Assembly (NCBI GenBank): GCA_963920575.1
Contig: OY986969.1
Span: forward strand, 1,746,001 to 1,810,000
Direction of reading: 5' to 3'
Length of the DNA stretch: 64,000 bases
Origin: Narthecium ossifragum
Taxonomy: Eukaryota > Streptophyta > Magnoliopsida > Dioscoreales > Nartheciaceae
The position numbers and the translations under genes were made by a program. Of the stretch, positions 12,457 to 24,286 are shown piece by piece; positions within the stretch are counted from its first letter, which is position 1; each line of letters opens with the position of its first letter. The notes under the pieces were generated by a model that was not told the origin of the DNA, made no database searches, and worked only from the letters and a program-made list of their open reading frames with translations.

Positions 12457-15400
12457 TCAGCTAGAGCTACTGCGGGTTCTTGTAAGAAGACTAATGCTGG
12501 GGAACTTCCACCCAGACCGGCTGGAACTCAAAGTACTGGCCGGTTCTTGGACAAATGGAGTTCCACTTGAAACATCAGATGGAGTTTGTGTCGTTAAGCC
12601 AGACCTCCAAGCAGCTATTCCATTTGAGACCTCCTGCAGCTCCTGGGAGAAAATTGAGAATGAATATTTCGTCACACCCAGCAGTGATGAAGTTATAAGA
12701 ACCACGTTAGTATTTTAGGTTTAGTTTTACGCATAATAACCACTCAATTTGACTAATTAGCAAGCTATATTAGACCATTTAAGCATTTGTCAGATTTGGC
12801 CCTACCATTGATATCTATCAAGTCCGGTGATAGATTCAAAACAAGTTAAAAGTTTCTAACTTTGCCATGCATAAAATGAAAGCATCACTAAACAACTAGA
12901 AGCACACTGATAGAGGCAACATCATCAAGTTCCTCAAAAGAGACGTTTAATCTTTTTTCATTCAAATAAAGCTTTGCCTTGGCTTAGCTTTAGAAACCTA
13001 CAATCAAACTACATTGCATATACGCCGAGTATTTCTAAGAAATCAGGGATCACCAGACTATGCTAACCTTTAAGCCTGAAATTGATATAGTTGTTGCCGT
13101 TCGCAGAACCTGTACCATTTGAACTTAATTAGACAAGCAAAATCATCAATGGAAGGTAAGAGGTTACTCAAGGCACAACTATTTTTAACCTTGGGTGTCT
13201 CAGCAGAAGTTGAAGGGGATAATGGCTCCGGTGCAAGTGGTGGCAAAGAGCCCATCTGTTATGGTATAAATGACAGCCAACACGTAAAGTTAAGGACCAC
13301 AAAGGCCAGAATAATGAAACTGGTGCTATAACATTACCCTTGTAACAGGTGAGGTTGGAGGAAGTCCAAGAGCTTGTTGAGAAGAGCTGGATGCCGTAGA
13401 CTGAAAAATTAAAAAATAAACTCAAATTTACTGGACATTAGTCTTTGAGAACAGAACATATATAGGTGAACATAAGAGCATTTATCAGTTCAAAGACAGA
13501 TTGCCTGCAGCTCTCAAACGGAGCTGATTCCTACCCAAATAAAAAATATTCTCTAGAACCACCTAGGAAACCAAAAACATTTAACTAATTTCAAGCTAAC
13601 ACCATGTAATTAACAGACTATGTCTTACATGCTGCATGTCCTCTTTTATACGCTTCATGCCTGAGGAGGTTATACGATGAGATCTTCTTACGAATCCCAT
13701 CTCCTTATTAGTCCTATATAAACCATCTAGTCCAGAATAGGAAGTGCCTCCAGTGCATTTTGACTCTAGCCAACTATATAATTCTTCCTTTTCCCATCTC
13801 CATTTCAACCTTGAACATGAATTAACTACCTTGATAGGGCCATTCTTTTTTGGCTGATTTATCATTAAAAAATCCCAATTCATAGTCCATTTTCTTCTCT
13901 ATAATTTTAGAGGTGAGCTAAAGGCCAAGACCTCACAGTTAAAGGTTTGATAGCAAATTTTACTAGTCACAGAACAGTAGCAACAAAGAAACCATATAAT
14001 ATACTGAACCATAAACAATAGCAAAGATCTAGGTAATACAAATAATAGAAGTTCATACAACATCTGTCTTAGCTTAATTGATATCACCGTAAATTAATCC
14101 AACCATTACTAAAATGGAAACTCGAAACAACTGTAACTTGAAAGCCAAAGTAAGACCAGTTCTCTAAAGGAAAAATATCTAGATACCAAAGAGCGATGAA
14201 TGACCACAAAGACCAGAACAACTAAATGGGTGCCATAACATTACCCACGTAACAGCTATGTTATCTGGAGGTTCAAGAGCTGGTCGAGAAGTGCTGGGTG
14301 CTGCTGCCTGAAAATTAAAAATAAACTCAAGTTTAAGGATAGTCTTTAAATTAGATAAGGTTGACGACGATGAAATAGCGATGGTTCAGTATTTACGCAT
14401 ATCCTTCTGGAGCATGCACTTATTACGCATGCTATCTAGGGAAGGAGAACTAAAGCACCACAAATCACATTAAGAAACAAGAAAGTGATCCTCCTATATA
14501 CTTCTAGAGGAAAATGCAACATTCTTCAGGTATAGAAGTTTTACTTGCCTGAATAGATTCGGTTTTTCCACCCAATTGCATTGTCTGAGTAAATTTAACC
14601 AGCTTACAGACTCCCAGAGCAGTAAGATCCTGATATGTATATACATATATTTTAGTGAAATCTGTAATCAGTAAAAAGTAAAAGAAGCAAACAAAATCTC
14701 ATTGGAATAAACCTCTTGTAAAAGATACCTGAGCCTCTTCTATTCGTCCAAGCTTTGATTCCTGAGGCAATAAAAGATGACAATCATCAATTACTCTTCG
14801 AGACATAACCAGTCTAGTTTTTGTCTACCCGAACATAAACTTAGCTCTTGAAGGGTCCACGCATGACTTACCAACGTCTGTACAGCACGCTGAACAGACT
14901 CAACTTCCACATGGAACCCACTTAGATCTCCATGTAGCTGTGAAACCTGTAAGCAAATATAAGAAATTTAATCTGCTAATCAGCCAACAACTTAAGATGT
15001 ACATAAGTTTCCTAAATAACTACCTACCTCATCCTTGGTGGTAATGCCAAGTTCAATGCAGTCATTTAAGGTGCAATCAACACGATCAATCCTTGAAGAT
15101 AAGTGTCCCTTGGTAGACTGTTGAAAAGAAAATCTGATTTTAATTAAACAGTCATCATAATGGTCATCCTCGATAATATGCTGATTGAGAAAAACCATTT
15201 CTAAGAAATTAATTATCTGATAATAACATTAATAGACACAATGCTACCTTGCCACATTGATAATGTCTCACCCTGTGCATGCATCTAGGCATGCTCAAGC
15301 ATGAAATTAAGTCTGTATATTTGAGAATTTTACCAGGAAAAAGAATGAACTATCCTGTGGACTAACACATCGCTAACGTACTATCATGCATGAAAGGAAC

Positions 15401-18400
15401 TAATACAGAATCCCAGAAGGATGATCATGTATATAGAGAAAAAAGTAGACAGCTAGGATAATGAACGTATTCCCTGACATAACACTAAATTCTTTAACTA
15501 AGCTCATGTGCCACTGCCAAAGATCTAAGCCATAATATAAACGGTTGGATTGTAAATTCATACTCCTACTAGGGCGAAACGCTTTCGCAAGAGGACGACA
15601 GAATTGAAATTTAATATATATTGCTTTAGAGCTTCCTTCTAGGTCCAAACTTGTATTGAAGACAAAATTAGGAAAATCTCTAGTGCCCAATTTTCAGGTT
15701 TAGCATTGATATGGGACTTCCAAACTTCCAAGATGAAAGATCAATGATTGAAGATTTCCAGATGCCTAACAATAAGCTAGGCAATGAATGTTCTCAACTC
15801 AACTGAAAATGCCATGACTAACTGCACCCTACCTTATATGAAAAGACCCCTTCACGCACCAAAACTTTCCGTCATGACAATTATTCCTATCATCCGAATT
15901 GTGGACAAAGACCCTATAGGTAACAAGCCATGTCAAGGCACATAATGGAGGTCCAGTTGTTAATCCTCAAAGAACCTCACCGAAATGGGTCAAGTCCCTC
16001 CCCAAAACAGCAATATAAGTACTATGCATGATCCTCTAAGAAACAATGTTACATCAACCAGAAATTCAAACACAGCTTCACATGAAGCACCGGCTTCAAG
16101 AACAGGAATAAGAAAATGCTTGCTCAGCCCATCAGACTCCCTCGAACTTCCATGCGGCCTTGACAGGGTGTTCACAATGGTAATACAAATAAAACGCATC
16201 CATAAGAAAATCATAACATTTACCCAGGAGACATCCTTTATCATGCATGCTCTACTCTCTGCACTACTCTGTACACCATACATATAAAGTCTGAGCTCAA
16301 TAGGAAGTCTACAAAGTTATTGGGGACTTATTCCAGCTTTATTGTTTGGCTGCAATTCCAGGATTGGTGCAACCAATTCCGGGATTAGTTGCACCAATCT
16401 CATAACCAAACATGACCATAAAGTCTGAGCTCAATGGGAAGTCTGTGCAGTAACTAACATATTGGAGAAGACATTGAGAATCCATTTTATTTCATCATCC
16501 AAAAGATTATTTGCTTGTGCATATGTAACAACAAAAATCATCCAGAGATAATGAGTCGGTCATACTTTTGAATTTATTTTCCATGTTAAAATATGCCAGA
16601 TACATAGCTAAGATATTTTAGTCTAGATAACAAGTTTTAGTCTAGATAACAAGTTCGCACATTTTTTCCATGTATTTTTCACGGATATAATAAAAAGCAG
16701 AAAGATACCCCTTTTCACAGCTTAAACTGCAATCAAGGAATACCAATACAGCACTTGCTAGCATGTATGCTAGGATTTACCCTGACATGTAGCTGCTGAA
16801 GGACAAATTGAGGACAAGGCTACAAGGACACACACTTGGAGAAGAGTAAGATCAAATGTTTGCAAGAAAGCAGTGTTCGAGTTCAATAATAACTTTCAAA
16901 CTATGAGTGATATATAAGAAATTAAGGAGAAGAAAAGCTTACTGCAACAGAAGATGAAACCGAATCAAGTTGTTTGGCAACTTTACTGGTTGCATCAGAC
17001 AAACTTCGCCGTGTCACAAACATCATATCAGAAAGCTTCAAACCCTAAGAGGAACCCAACAGAGTCATAAGTTACATTTGCAGATCAGTAGAGTAACATT
17101 TTCATGTAAGTCAGAGAAAAACTTTCCAGTGCAAGGCTACTTGTTTTTAAGTATAAAATTATAGTATCAAGCTTTTATTCTGCCAACGAGTGATGCTTAC
17201 GGCATCTTGCTGCCAGCTCTGCCATGACTCGGGCAATTTATTGCTTCCTATTTACTTTCCCGACAATGTCTAGATGCCTGCTGCACCTCAATTTCTAAGT
17301 GACAAATACATATAGGTTTAAACAGTTCAAGTGATTAGAAAAGCATGCAGTGTTAGGAACAATGCCTAATTCCAGGAGACCAAATATCTTAACAATCAAG
17401 TATTTTAACAGTATAGGGCATGACTAACCATGATGCTTGCAATTAAATCAAAAGGTCCTATTAATTCAGGTGACTCTCCACCAAAATGGCTTTGCACTTA
17501 TCCAGAGAAAAGAGGTTACCTTCCACCGTATATAGCCATATCCGAGAACCCCAACAACGACGACAGCTGTCACACTATAAGCTCCAGGACCTGCAATAAT
17601 GACACTGACTCAAGAGATGCTACAAGGCCATCAAAGTACAATTCATTCACAATCAACTGGCTCAGCAAGAAGCTGAAGTGCAAAATTCTTCCGTCCTGTT
17701 AGAAACTAGATATCTTAGAAACCATAATGGCTACAATGCAGATATGCAAGAAAAAGGACCAATATAAAAAAGCACTAATGGCTTTAACGGACAATATTCT
17801 AATTCCCAACATCAACATGATCGCGAAGCAGCAAGAACTCTTCTGCTTTTTCTCATGCTTCTGTACAGCAGCATTCATGGGAAGCCCTCACTTTTTTTGT
17901 TTCATATGTCAAGATTGGAACGTGAATATTCATATTGCAAACAAAATCTTAAACATGGAAACTAGTCCAAGTCATCAATATCCACATATTTTCTAACAAA
18001 TAACATATTTCACAGGCAACAATGTCCCAAAAACTCCGGCGAAGATAGTTAAGTTAGCACCAGGAGAAGAAAGGAAAAGACAGATGATGGGGGAAAAAGC
18101 TTTCTCCTGGGATAATAAAATATAGACAACATAGGCCGTACATTCTGCACTTTCCTTTTCTGTACTTCACTAGTTGAATCTAAAATAGTCCACATAAATC
18201 CTATATGCTGAACTCATGATGGCATGTTATTTAATGGCTGATCCACATTACAATACACATATTTAATACTCTAAAAGGAGAGGGCGATGGCTAATTTCCT
18301 AACCTGATCTACTTCCAGTTACTATTGTAACTGATCTGGAAGATGCCAAAGATTGCAACTCTTGTCGCAAATTATTCACCTGCAAAAGTAAACAATTATT

Positions 18401-21209
18401 GGCGATCAATGATACTTCACTTTGACACCTTTGAAGGACATCTTTTAAACTATCAAAAGGAGAATTTAAGAGCACTCCAGTACAGCTGAAACTAAATTTC
18501 CATAGAAAATAGGTATAAGCCAGTTATCATCCTTTGATGGTTTGATGGATAAAAAAACGACTCAGAAGGGAATTAAAAACACACACACAAAAAAAAGCAC
18601 ATAAATGGTATGTCCAAAACAAAATTGGTACGGTAGTTTTCTAGGCACATAGCCCATATAGAGAACACATGTTGGCGGGATGTTATATGGACCAACAATC
18701 CCCTAAACAGAAAAGATTCCATATAAAAAAAGCAACAGGAATACACTATTATGCATTATGAAACATAATAAAGCTATCAAATTCCCTAACAACAGTGCAA
18801 CAAAACTCACAAGGATGTAATTCATACCTGAGTTAAAAGAGAATCAGTTTGTGGTTTACCACTAGATTCAGATCTACTATTGTCTTGGCGAAGATGTTTT
18901 GTGACAATCTGTACCACAAGCAAAACCATCATCAAATATAACATCAGTAGTGTGAATTAAATGGGTTCTACGAAATAAACTAATTTCTTGTAACGTACTT
19001 CCACCTCAACAATTAAATTAACATCGGATTCCAGAAAATGGTCAATTAACGTCATAATTTAATTAAATTAACAATTAAATTAAGAGACAATGTGCTCTAC
19101 CTTGAAAGCACCAGAACAGAAGTCAGTAAAATATGACAAGTTCCCTTCCTTTGAGAGGATGGTTCCAACAACACCTGCATGATAGGGCGTTTAGGCCAGG
19201 TTTCAAGCAAGTAAAAGCCAAATAATTGAGAGATCATCCGTGTCACTGCGAGATATATTAAAGCATTCTGTTCTAGCCCAACAAATGTCTCAATGCAATC
19301 AGATGTGAGCACAAATTAATTCTTTCAGGGGTCCATCAGAAGCAAACCACGTGCTAATCAAGTGGTCTTTCAGATCATAACAAAATAGTAGCTGTCAATG
19401 AATCTGATTGACATCCAGGTTTGGCACCTATAAATGCCTGGTCAACCGCTGACAGGCGCAGATCGAGAGCGAAGTGTAGAGTCACTCTTAACATTCTGAT
19501 AAAAGTTCAGCCCCCAAGGGAATCAAACCCTAGAGATACAGAATTTTCATGTTGGCCAAGATCAGGAAAGAATTGTTAAGTCACTCTTAGAATTCTGATA
19601 TAAGCTCACCAACCAAGAGAATCAAACCCTAGAGATACAGAACTTTATGCTACCCAATTGATGACGATGATTACAAAGTGTAGGGATTAAATCAACACGA
19701 TCACGCCAAAGAGATTTTGCCAAGAGATAAAAACATGATATCAAAAGAAAAATCTTGTCAAGAGATCGTGTATTCAAGGAAAAGGCATAAAAACATATTG
19801 TAATCAAACCCCATGTTTGTACATAACTTACTAAGAACAAGCTTTAAATTCATTCAGATCAAGCAAAACCATGCTTTGTCCGAAAACTGTCATGATTTTT
19901 CTTGCACCAACAATATTTTGTTCAAACGAGTTAAAACTATGCTCTGGATCCTGAACCTGATGCGATTCGTTTGATGAAATATAATTCCATTAAATTGAGT
20001 ACATTCTGCCCTCTGTTAATCAGCATCTCACGGCTCATTCGAACAAATGATAAACCTGTTCGAAAAGCATAGCTCTGGTTGACCTCAAGTTCTGCAACAA
20101 CAAATGCTTCGCCCAAAATAGCTCAATATTGATTCGAAAGAGAATTTTGGGTTGAGTTAGTGTATAAGACCCAATTCTTATAACCACTACTGCAGGATCC
20201 ATTCGGTCAGCTTTTATGAGACCCTGACCATGTCAAATAAAGAACCGAGAATGGTTCCAAACCTGAATCAGTAATAGGAATAAGATCTGAAACTAGATTT
20301 GGGATAGTGTTGGGTTCTCATTCACCATACCCACTGCCACCTTGATGGCATCCCACTAGCTAAAGTCAAGAATTTATGGCTCCTATAATAAAATCTATCT
20401 AATGAAGGAAGAGCACAGGATTCCTAGTAAATTCAAACTCATCAAGACACCATGCTGCCAAAATACTGCTTACATCCATTTTGACATCAACTAGCATTTG
20501 ATTTAGAGATTTATAGGTACCTCTGACAACCATCACGTTTGGATGTTAGGTTTGATGGCCTGAATTGTTTTGCAGCGGTAGTAGCTCCCATACCTCTGCT
20601 ACACTAGTAAAGGTAACAACGGAAAGCCTTAGACTCCTAACTTCTGCTATTGACATGCCTATCTATTGATTTCACAATCACCATCCTTGCCACTCATGTA
20701 TCATATTTGAATTCTACATCAAGGAAATCGCTGCACAGTAAGTCCTAGTCCAACCGCTCGTTGACCTTTCTACACCAATTACTGCCATAACTGTGCGTTT
20801 ACTATCACCGAAACCTTTTGCTAATCTGTCCCCAACAGACTTCTATCCGAACCTATCAACTATATTCCCCTTCACATTGTAAACCCTCGTCAAGGTTTCC
20901 ACCCAATTTCTTATCAATTCCACTCCTACTAACTCATTTGCGGACTTGCACCGTCTCATACTACTGTACAATCGCGGCAACTCTACTCAAAAGCCCCGGG
21001 ACCAACGCCCATCGCACTGCTGTACGACTACTCACGATTCAACTCGAAAATTAGGTCAGATGATCATAATAGCAATCACGAGAGAATGCAAAGATGCCAT
21101 CCAAAGAAGGAACGGTCCCTAAACCCTAGAAGATTCTTGGGGCAACAAGAGGGGGGAGAGGAGTACCTGCGCCTACGATGACGGTGATCTTTGCGATGGG
21201 AATCGCCAT
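12457..21209 (-). CDS. DUF1664 family protein, 14 exons
   Basis: Reading from the start, exons are 21167-21209, 19101-19174, 18828-18908, 18304-18379, 17520-17590, 16943-17044, 15028-15117, 14872-14946, 14729-14761, 14549-14629, 14245-14307, 13338-13400, 13190-13255 and 12457-12642: 1104 nt, 367 residues, frame intact throughout. The N-terminus (MAIPIAKITVIVGAG) and the stretch around residues 98-114 (VTAVVVVGVLGYGYIRW) are hydrophobic and probably membrane segments. Residues about 116-225 form the conserved DUF1664 region (KLSDMMFVTRRSLSDA, HLSSRIDRVDCTLND), which looks like a long helical, coiled-coil domain. The C-terminus is Ser/Pro-rich and ends WKFPSISLLTRTRSSSS. The biochemical role of this plant family is not established to my knowledge. 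Exons 11 and 12 are similar to each other (see findings) and intron 10 uses a GC donor. A TACTAAC branch-point match lies in the last intron. The 5' leader contains repeated GCTC. Confidence 0.9.
19175..21166 (-). other. First intron of the DUF1664 gene
   Basis: A 2-kb intron without recognisable exons. It holds a diverged direct duplication: GTCACTCTTAACATTCTGATA... near 19482 and GTCACTCTTAGAATTCTGATA... near 19580, each followed by an AATCAAACCCTAGAGATACAGAA block. Nothing else could be assigned. Confidence 0.5.
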
Positions 21210-21689
21210 AGCCGATCCACAACCCCTAAAGGATCGGAGACGATCCGCTCAACATCACCTTCAATGCTCTACCGGTCGTTCGAATCCCCGAAGCGAATCC
21301 TAGGGTTTTTCTCCTCCTCCTCGCTCGCTCGCTCGCTCTCTTCTCTCAGGGCAATAAGCCCTAATTAAATGTCATCGGTTCCTTCATAAATAGCGGGACT
21401 GCCACTAGCCTCTAGCGGTGACTTGTCCCGCGGCTGTGTGGATGCTTCGTAAGCGTCGTGTCCTGCGTTGGGCTTTTAATTGGGTTTTCTTGGGAAGCAA
21501 GAATATTCTCTGATATTTTAACGGGTCGGATCCAACTGTGGATCAGACATCCGCATGCAATATTTCGGGTCGGGTTCGGATACAGTTGTGAGGCATGCAT
21601 TGATACGATTCCCACATATAAACCTCTCATTTTTTTATGAGCGCTGATTGGTGCAGATGCCACGTGACATGTCCACTTCGCATTATTAA

Positions 21690-21929
21690 ATCGGTAGTTG
21701 TGCTACCGATTCATATACATGTCTATCGGTAGTGGTCTACCGATAGGCATGTACAACCTATCGGTACCCCACTATCAATAGGTTCGTTGCCGATTCATAT
21801 ACCGATAGGTTGTACATGCCTATCAGTAGGCCACTACCGATACATACCTATTGGTAGGCCATTACCGATACATACCTATCGGTAGTGGACTACCGATACA
21901 TACCTATCGGTAGTGGACTACCGATAGGC
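21690..21929. repeat. ATCGGTAG / CTACCGAT inverted-repeat array (copy A)
   Basis: About 240 bases upstream of the DUF1664 gene built from repeated TATCGGTAG and its reverse complement CTACCGATA, alternating with CATACC and GTACA spacers, so several overlapping hairpins can form (for example TATCGGTAGTGGTCTACCGATA). Related but more diverged arrays occur at 61926-62125 and 63375-63515. The style resembles the internal or subterminal repeats of a DNA transposon, but I found no complete element. Confidence 0.75.
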
Positions 21930-22732
21930 AAATCATTTCTGTTTTTTTATAGCTTTTGTATGATTTTTTGAATATCTAATATTCAAATGTTGAAAGACCC
22001 ATATTTAATTATTTATTCGAGTTCATACATGAAAAGGGTTGTGATAGACTTTAGTTAAGCGTTATTTCCATTTATCAGAGAATTAAAAATACATTACATC
22101 GTACTCTTGGAATAATTTCAGAAAAGGGTGCGACTTATTTAACTAATCCCTTTGCGTGGAAAATTCTTATGGCCCCAATATTATTTTGTTAATCTCTCTG
22201 AAAAAAGGACTAGCATATACTAGGAATTTGATTTAGGGGAGGCAACCTTTAATTATATCATAAGTGCTCACCATATATAATAATCCATACATGATCATGT
22301 TGACAAATTAAATTAAATGCAGTTGAATGAAAAATTAATAAAAATTCAAACAAAAACCACGAGCATGAGAAGAAATTAAGTTATGAAGAGAGGGAAGAAG
22401 ATGATGAAATAAACAAGTTTTGAATCCAACTCTATTTGTTTAGTCCAGATTTTATAAAGAAACTAGCAAAATGATTTCAATCTGGATTGAATAATTAAGG
22501 AAACTGTCAATTTGATTAAGTTTAGCATATAAAGAGTAGGATTGTCAATATTTGTATCCTAATTAGTGATTTGATTTGGTTATAAATAACATAACCATAG
22601 TGTAAGCACATAACTAGATGAATATACGAGGGGTGGGTTTCTGTGAGCGTATGCAGATAATTGAGATGTTTTAGAACGTACGTACTTAATCACTTCAGTA
22701 AAAGAGAATATATAAATCCAACAAATGAGGAT
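21930..22732. other. Intergenic, nothing recognised
   Basis: AT-rich sequence with no supported ORF, tRNA or transposon end that I can identify. Confidence 0.5.
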
Positions 22733-22737
22733 ATACA

Positions 22738-23564
22738 TGTAGGGATCTTGGGTGTATCGATGTTAATCAAATTCTAAAACGTCGGCACAACAAGAAAAGC
22801 AAGACAGAGAAAAACAAACCAAACAAGAACATCAAGATTTACGTGGAAAACCTCTCAGCAAATCACTGAAAAGAAAAATCACGGGGCGGAGGACGATTTC
22901 ACTATGATTGAAGGTGGGTTATAAGAGTTCTTCTAGAAGAGAACAATACCTCTTTCTCTCTAGGGTTTCAAGCAACAAGATATAGATCTAAAAAGATCTT
23001 CAAAACCTCTATTTATATGCCCCAAGTTAATTAAGATCAGAATTAATTCTAACCGTCCAAAAAACCCCAGCTACAGTGTTCGGATTGATCCAGAGTAGGC
23101 TTGGATCGATCCACTGTGCGACGTCTAAACCAGCTCTCAGTCAACATGTTTGGAATCGATCCACTGTGGGTTTGGATCGATCTAGTTTTGAGTTTGGATC
23201 GATCCAGTTTTGGATTTGGATTGATCCAAAGTGAGTTGGATCGATCCATTGGGTGCAACTGCAATCCACGTCTCTGTAAACAGGGTCCGGATTGATCCAC
23301 TAGAGAGTTGGATTGATCCACTGTGCAAATTTGTAATCACGTCTCTATGAGAGGCTTTCCGGATCGATCCAGTTTCAACTTGGATTGATCGAACTTCAAC
23401 TTGGATCGATCCAAAGACATCTTGGATCGATCCCAAATTCTCATATTTGGTTTCCACGTTCCTTTTTTTCATAGCTTCTTCTTCTCCTTCTCTTTTGCCG
23501 CATCTAGTTGTTCTACGCAACTGGATTTCGTTTGTTGAGGTCTCATGAGGAGAGAAACCCAACA
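22738..23564 (+). mobile_element. Solo LTR (827 bp) with 5-bp target duplication
   Basis: Begins TGTAGGG and ends CCCAACA (near-perfect inverted ends TGTWGGG/CCCAACA) and is bounded by the direct repeat ATACA at 22733-22737 and 23565-23569. A TATA-like TATTTATATG lies near 23010 and no coding sequence follows, as expected of a solo LTR left by LTR-LTR recombination. Positions 23082-23433 hold a palindrome array (listed separately). The superfamily cannot be told from an LTR alone; the ends and 5-bp duplication suit either copia or gypsy type. Confidence 0.85.
23082..23433. repeat. Array of 13 GGATCGATCC-type palindromes
   Basis: Thirteen copies of the 10-bp palindrome GGATCGATCC or one-base variants, usually preceded by TT and followed by A, in irregular spacing (about 20-60 bp). 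Four variants are GGATTGATCC, as expected from deamination of a methylated CpG at the palindrome centre. Apparent reading frames across it on both strands (23049-23565) consist of DRS/GSIQ-like repeats and are by-products of the array, not genes. Confidence 0.9.
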
Positions 23565-23569
23565 ATACA

Positions 23570-24286
23570 TAGCTTTAATTCTTCAAATTAGCCACTAATG
23601 TACTTGAAATTAACTTAGCAGCATAAGTTGCATGCGTATCAGAATAGCTAGAAATAAAGGGTCATGGATAACCTGTTAAACTTATAGAACATCATGAATT
23701 TCTTCGTCTACCATAGGATTATAGGAGCTTTTAATTTCCACCCCTTGAATGATTAACCTCATGCACTATATATAGTTGAAATATGGTTTCTTAAACTAAT
23801 ATTTCCGGGTGCCATTTTCTAAAAAATACTGGTTCGTCCATTTTTCACACTGGATGTCATATATATAGCTCCAGCTTCTTAATTACCTTATCTAAATTAA
23901 TTATCACAATATTTCATCAGGCATATATCTACTATATTGACAACAATACTAGTAAGTGTTTCTTTCCCTGCAATTAAATTGATCATGTTACAACTTCACC
24001 TTAATTTCCAGAAAAATTCCAGCACAGTTACATGCATGCATATATGCATTAATTAATTTACAAGAAAGCTAGTCATCATATGATCAGCTAAACTTCAACT
24101 GATCTCAATGGTAATTGACAGACTATTTATTATTAGTTAAGAGAAATTACAGTACTTCATGTCTCTATATATATATATATATATATATAATGTTTACATG
24201 TAAAATCCAGAGAGATCACAGATGCAAAAGCATTTCTTTTACAAACGATCGATGTGAGCTTAATTAATTTATTTTTCACATAGTTA
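23570..24286. other. Intergenic, 3' flank of WRKY gene
   Basis: AT-rich, no supported gene. A (TA)n microsatellite lies at about 24165-24190, within the likely 3' region of the WRKY transcript. Confidence 0.5.

Noticed and set aside
16281..16450. Direct repeat AAAGTCTGAGCTCAAT.GGAAGTCT in a DUF1664 intron, about 130 bp apart, as a transposon footprint
   Set aside because: The repeats are longer than any target duplication and the intervening sequence has no clear inverted ends; more likely a simple local duplication.
23049..23565. Open frames rich in DRS and GSIQ repeats on both strands
   Set aside because: They follow the GGATCGATCC palindromes within a solo LTR and have no independent coding support.
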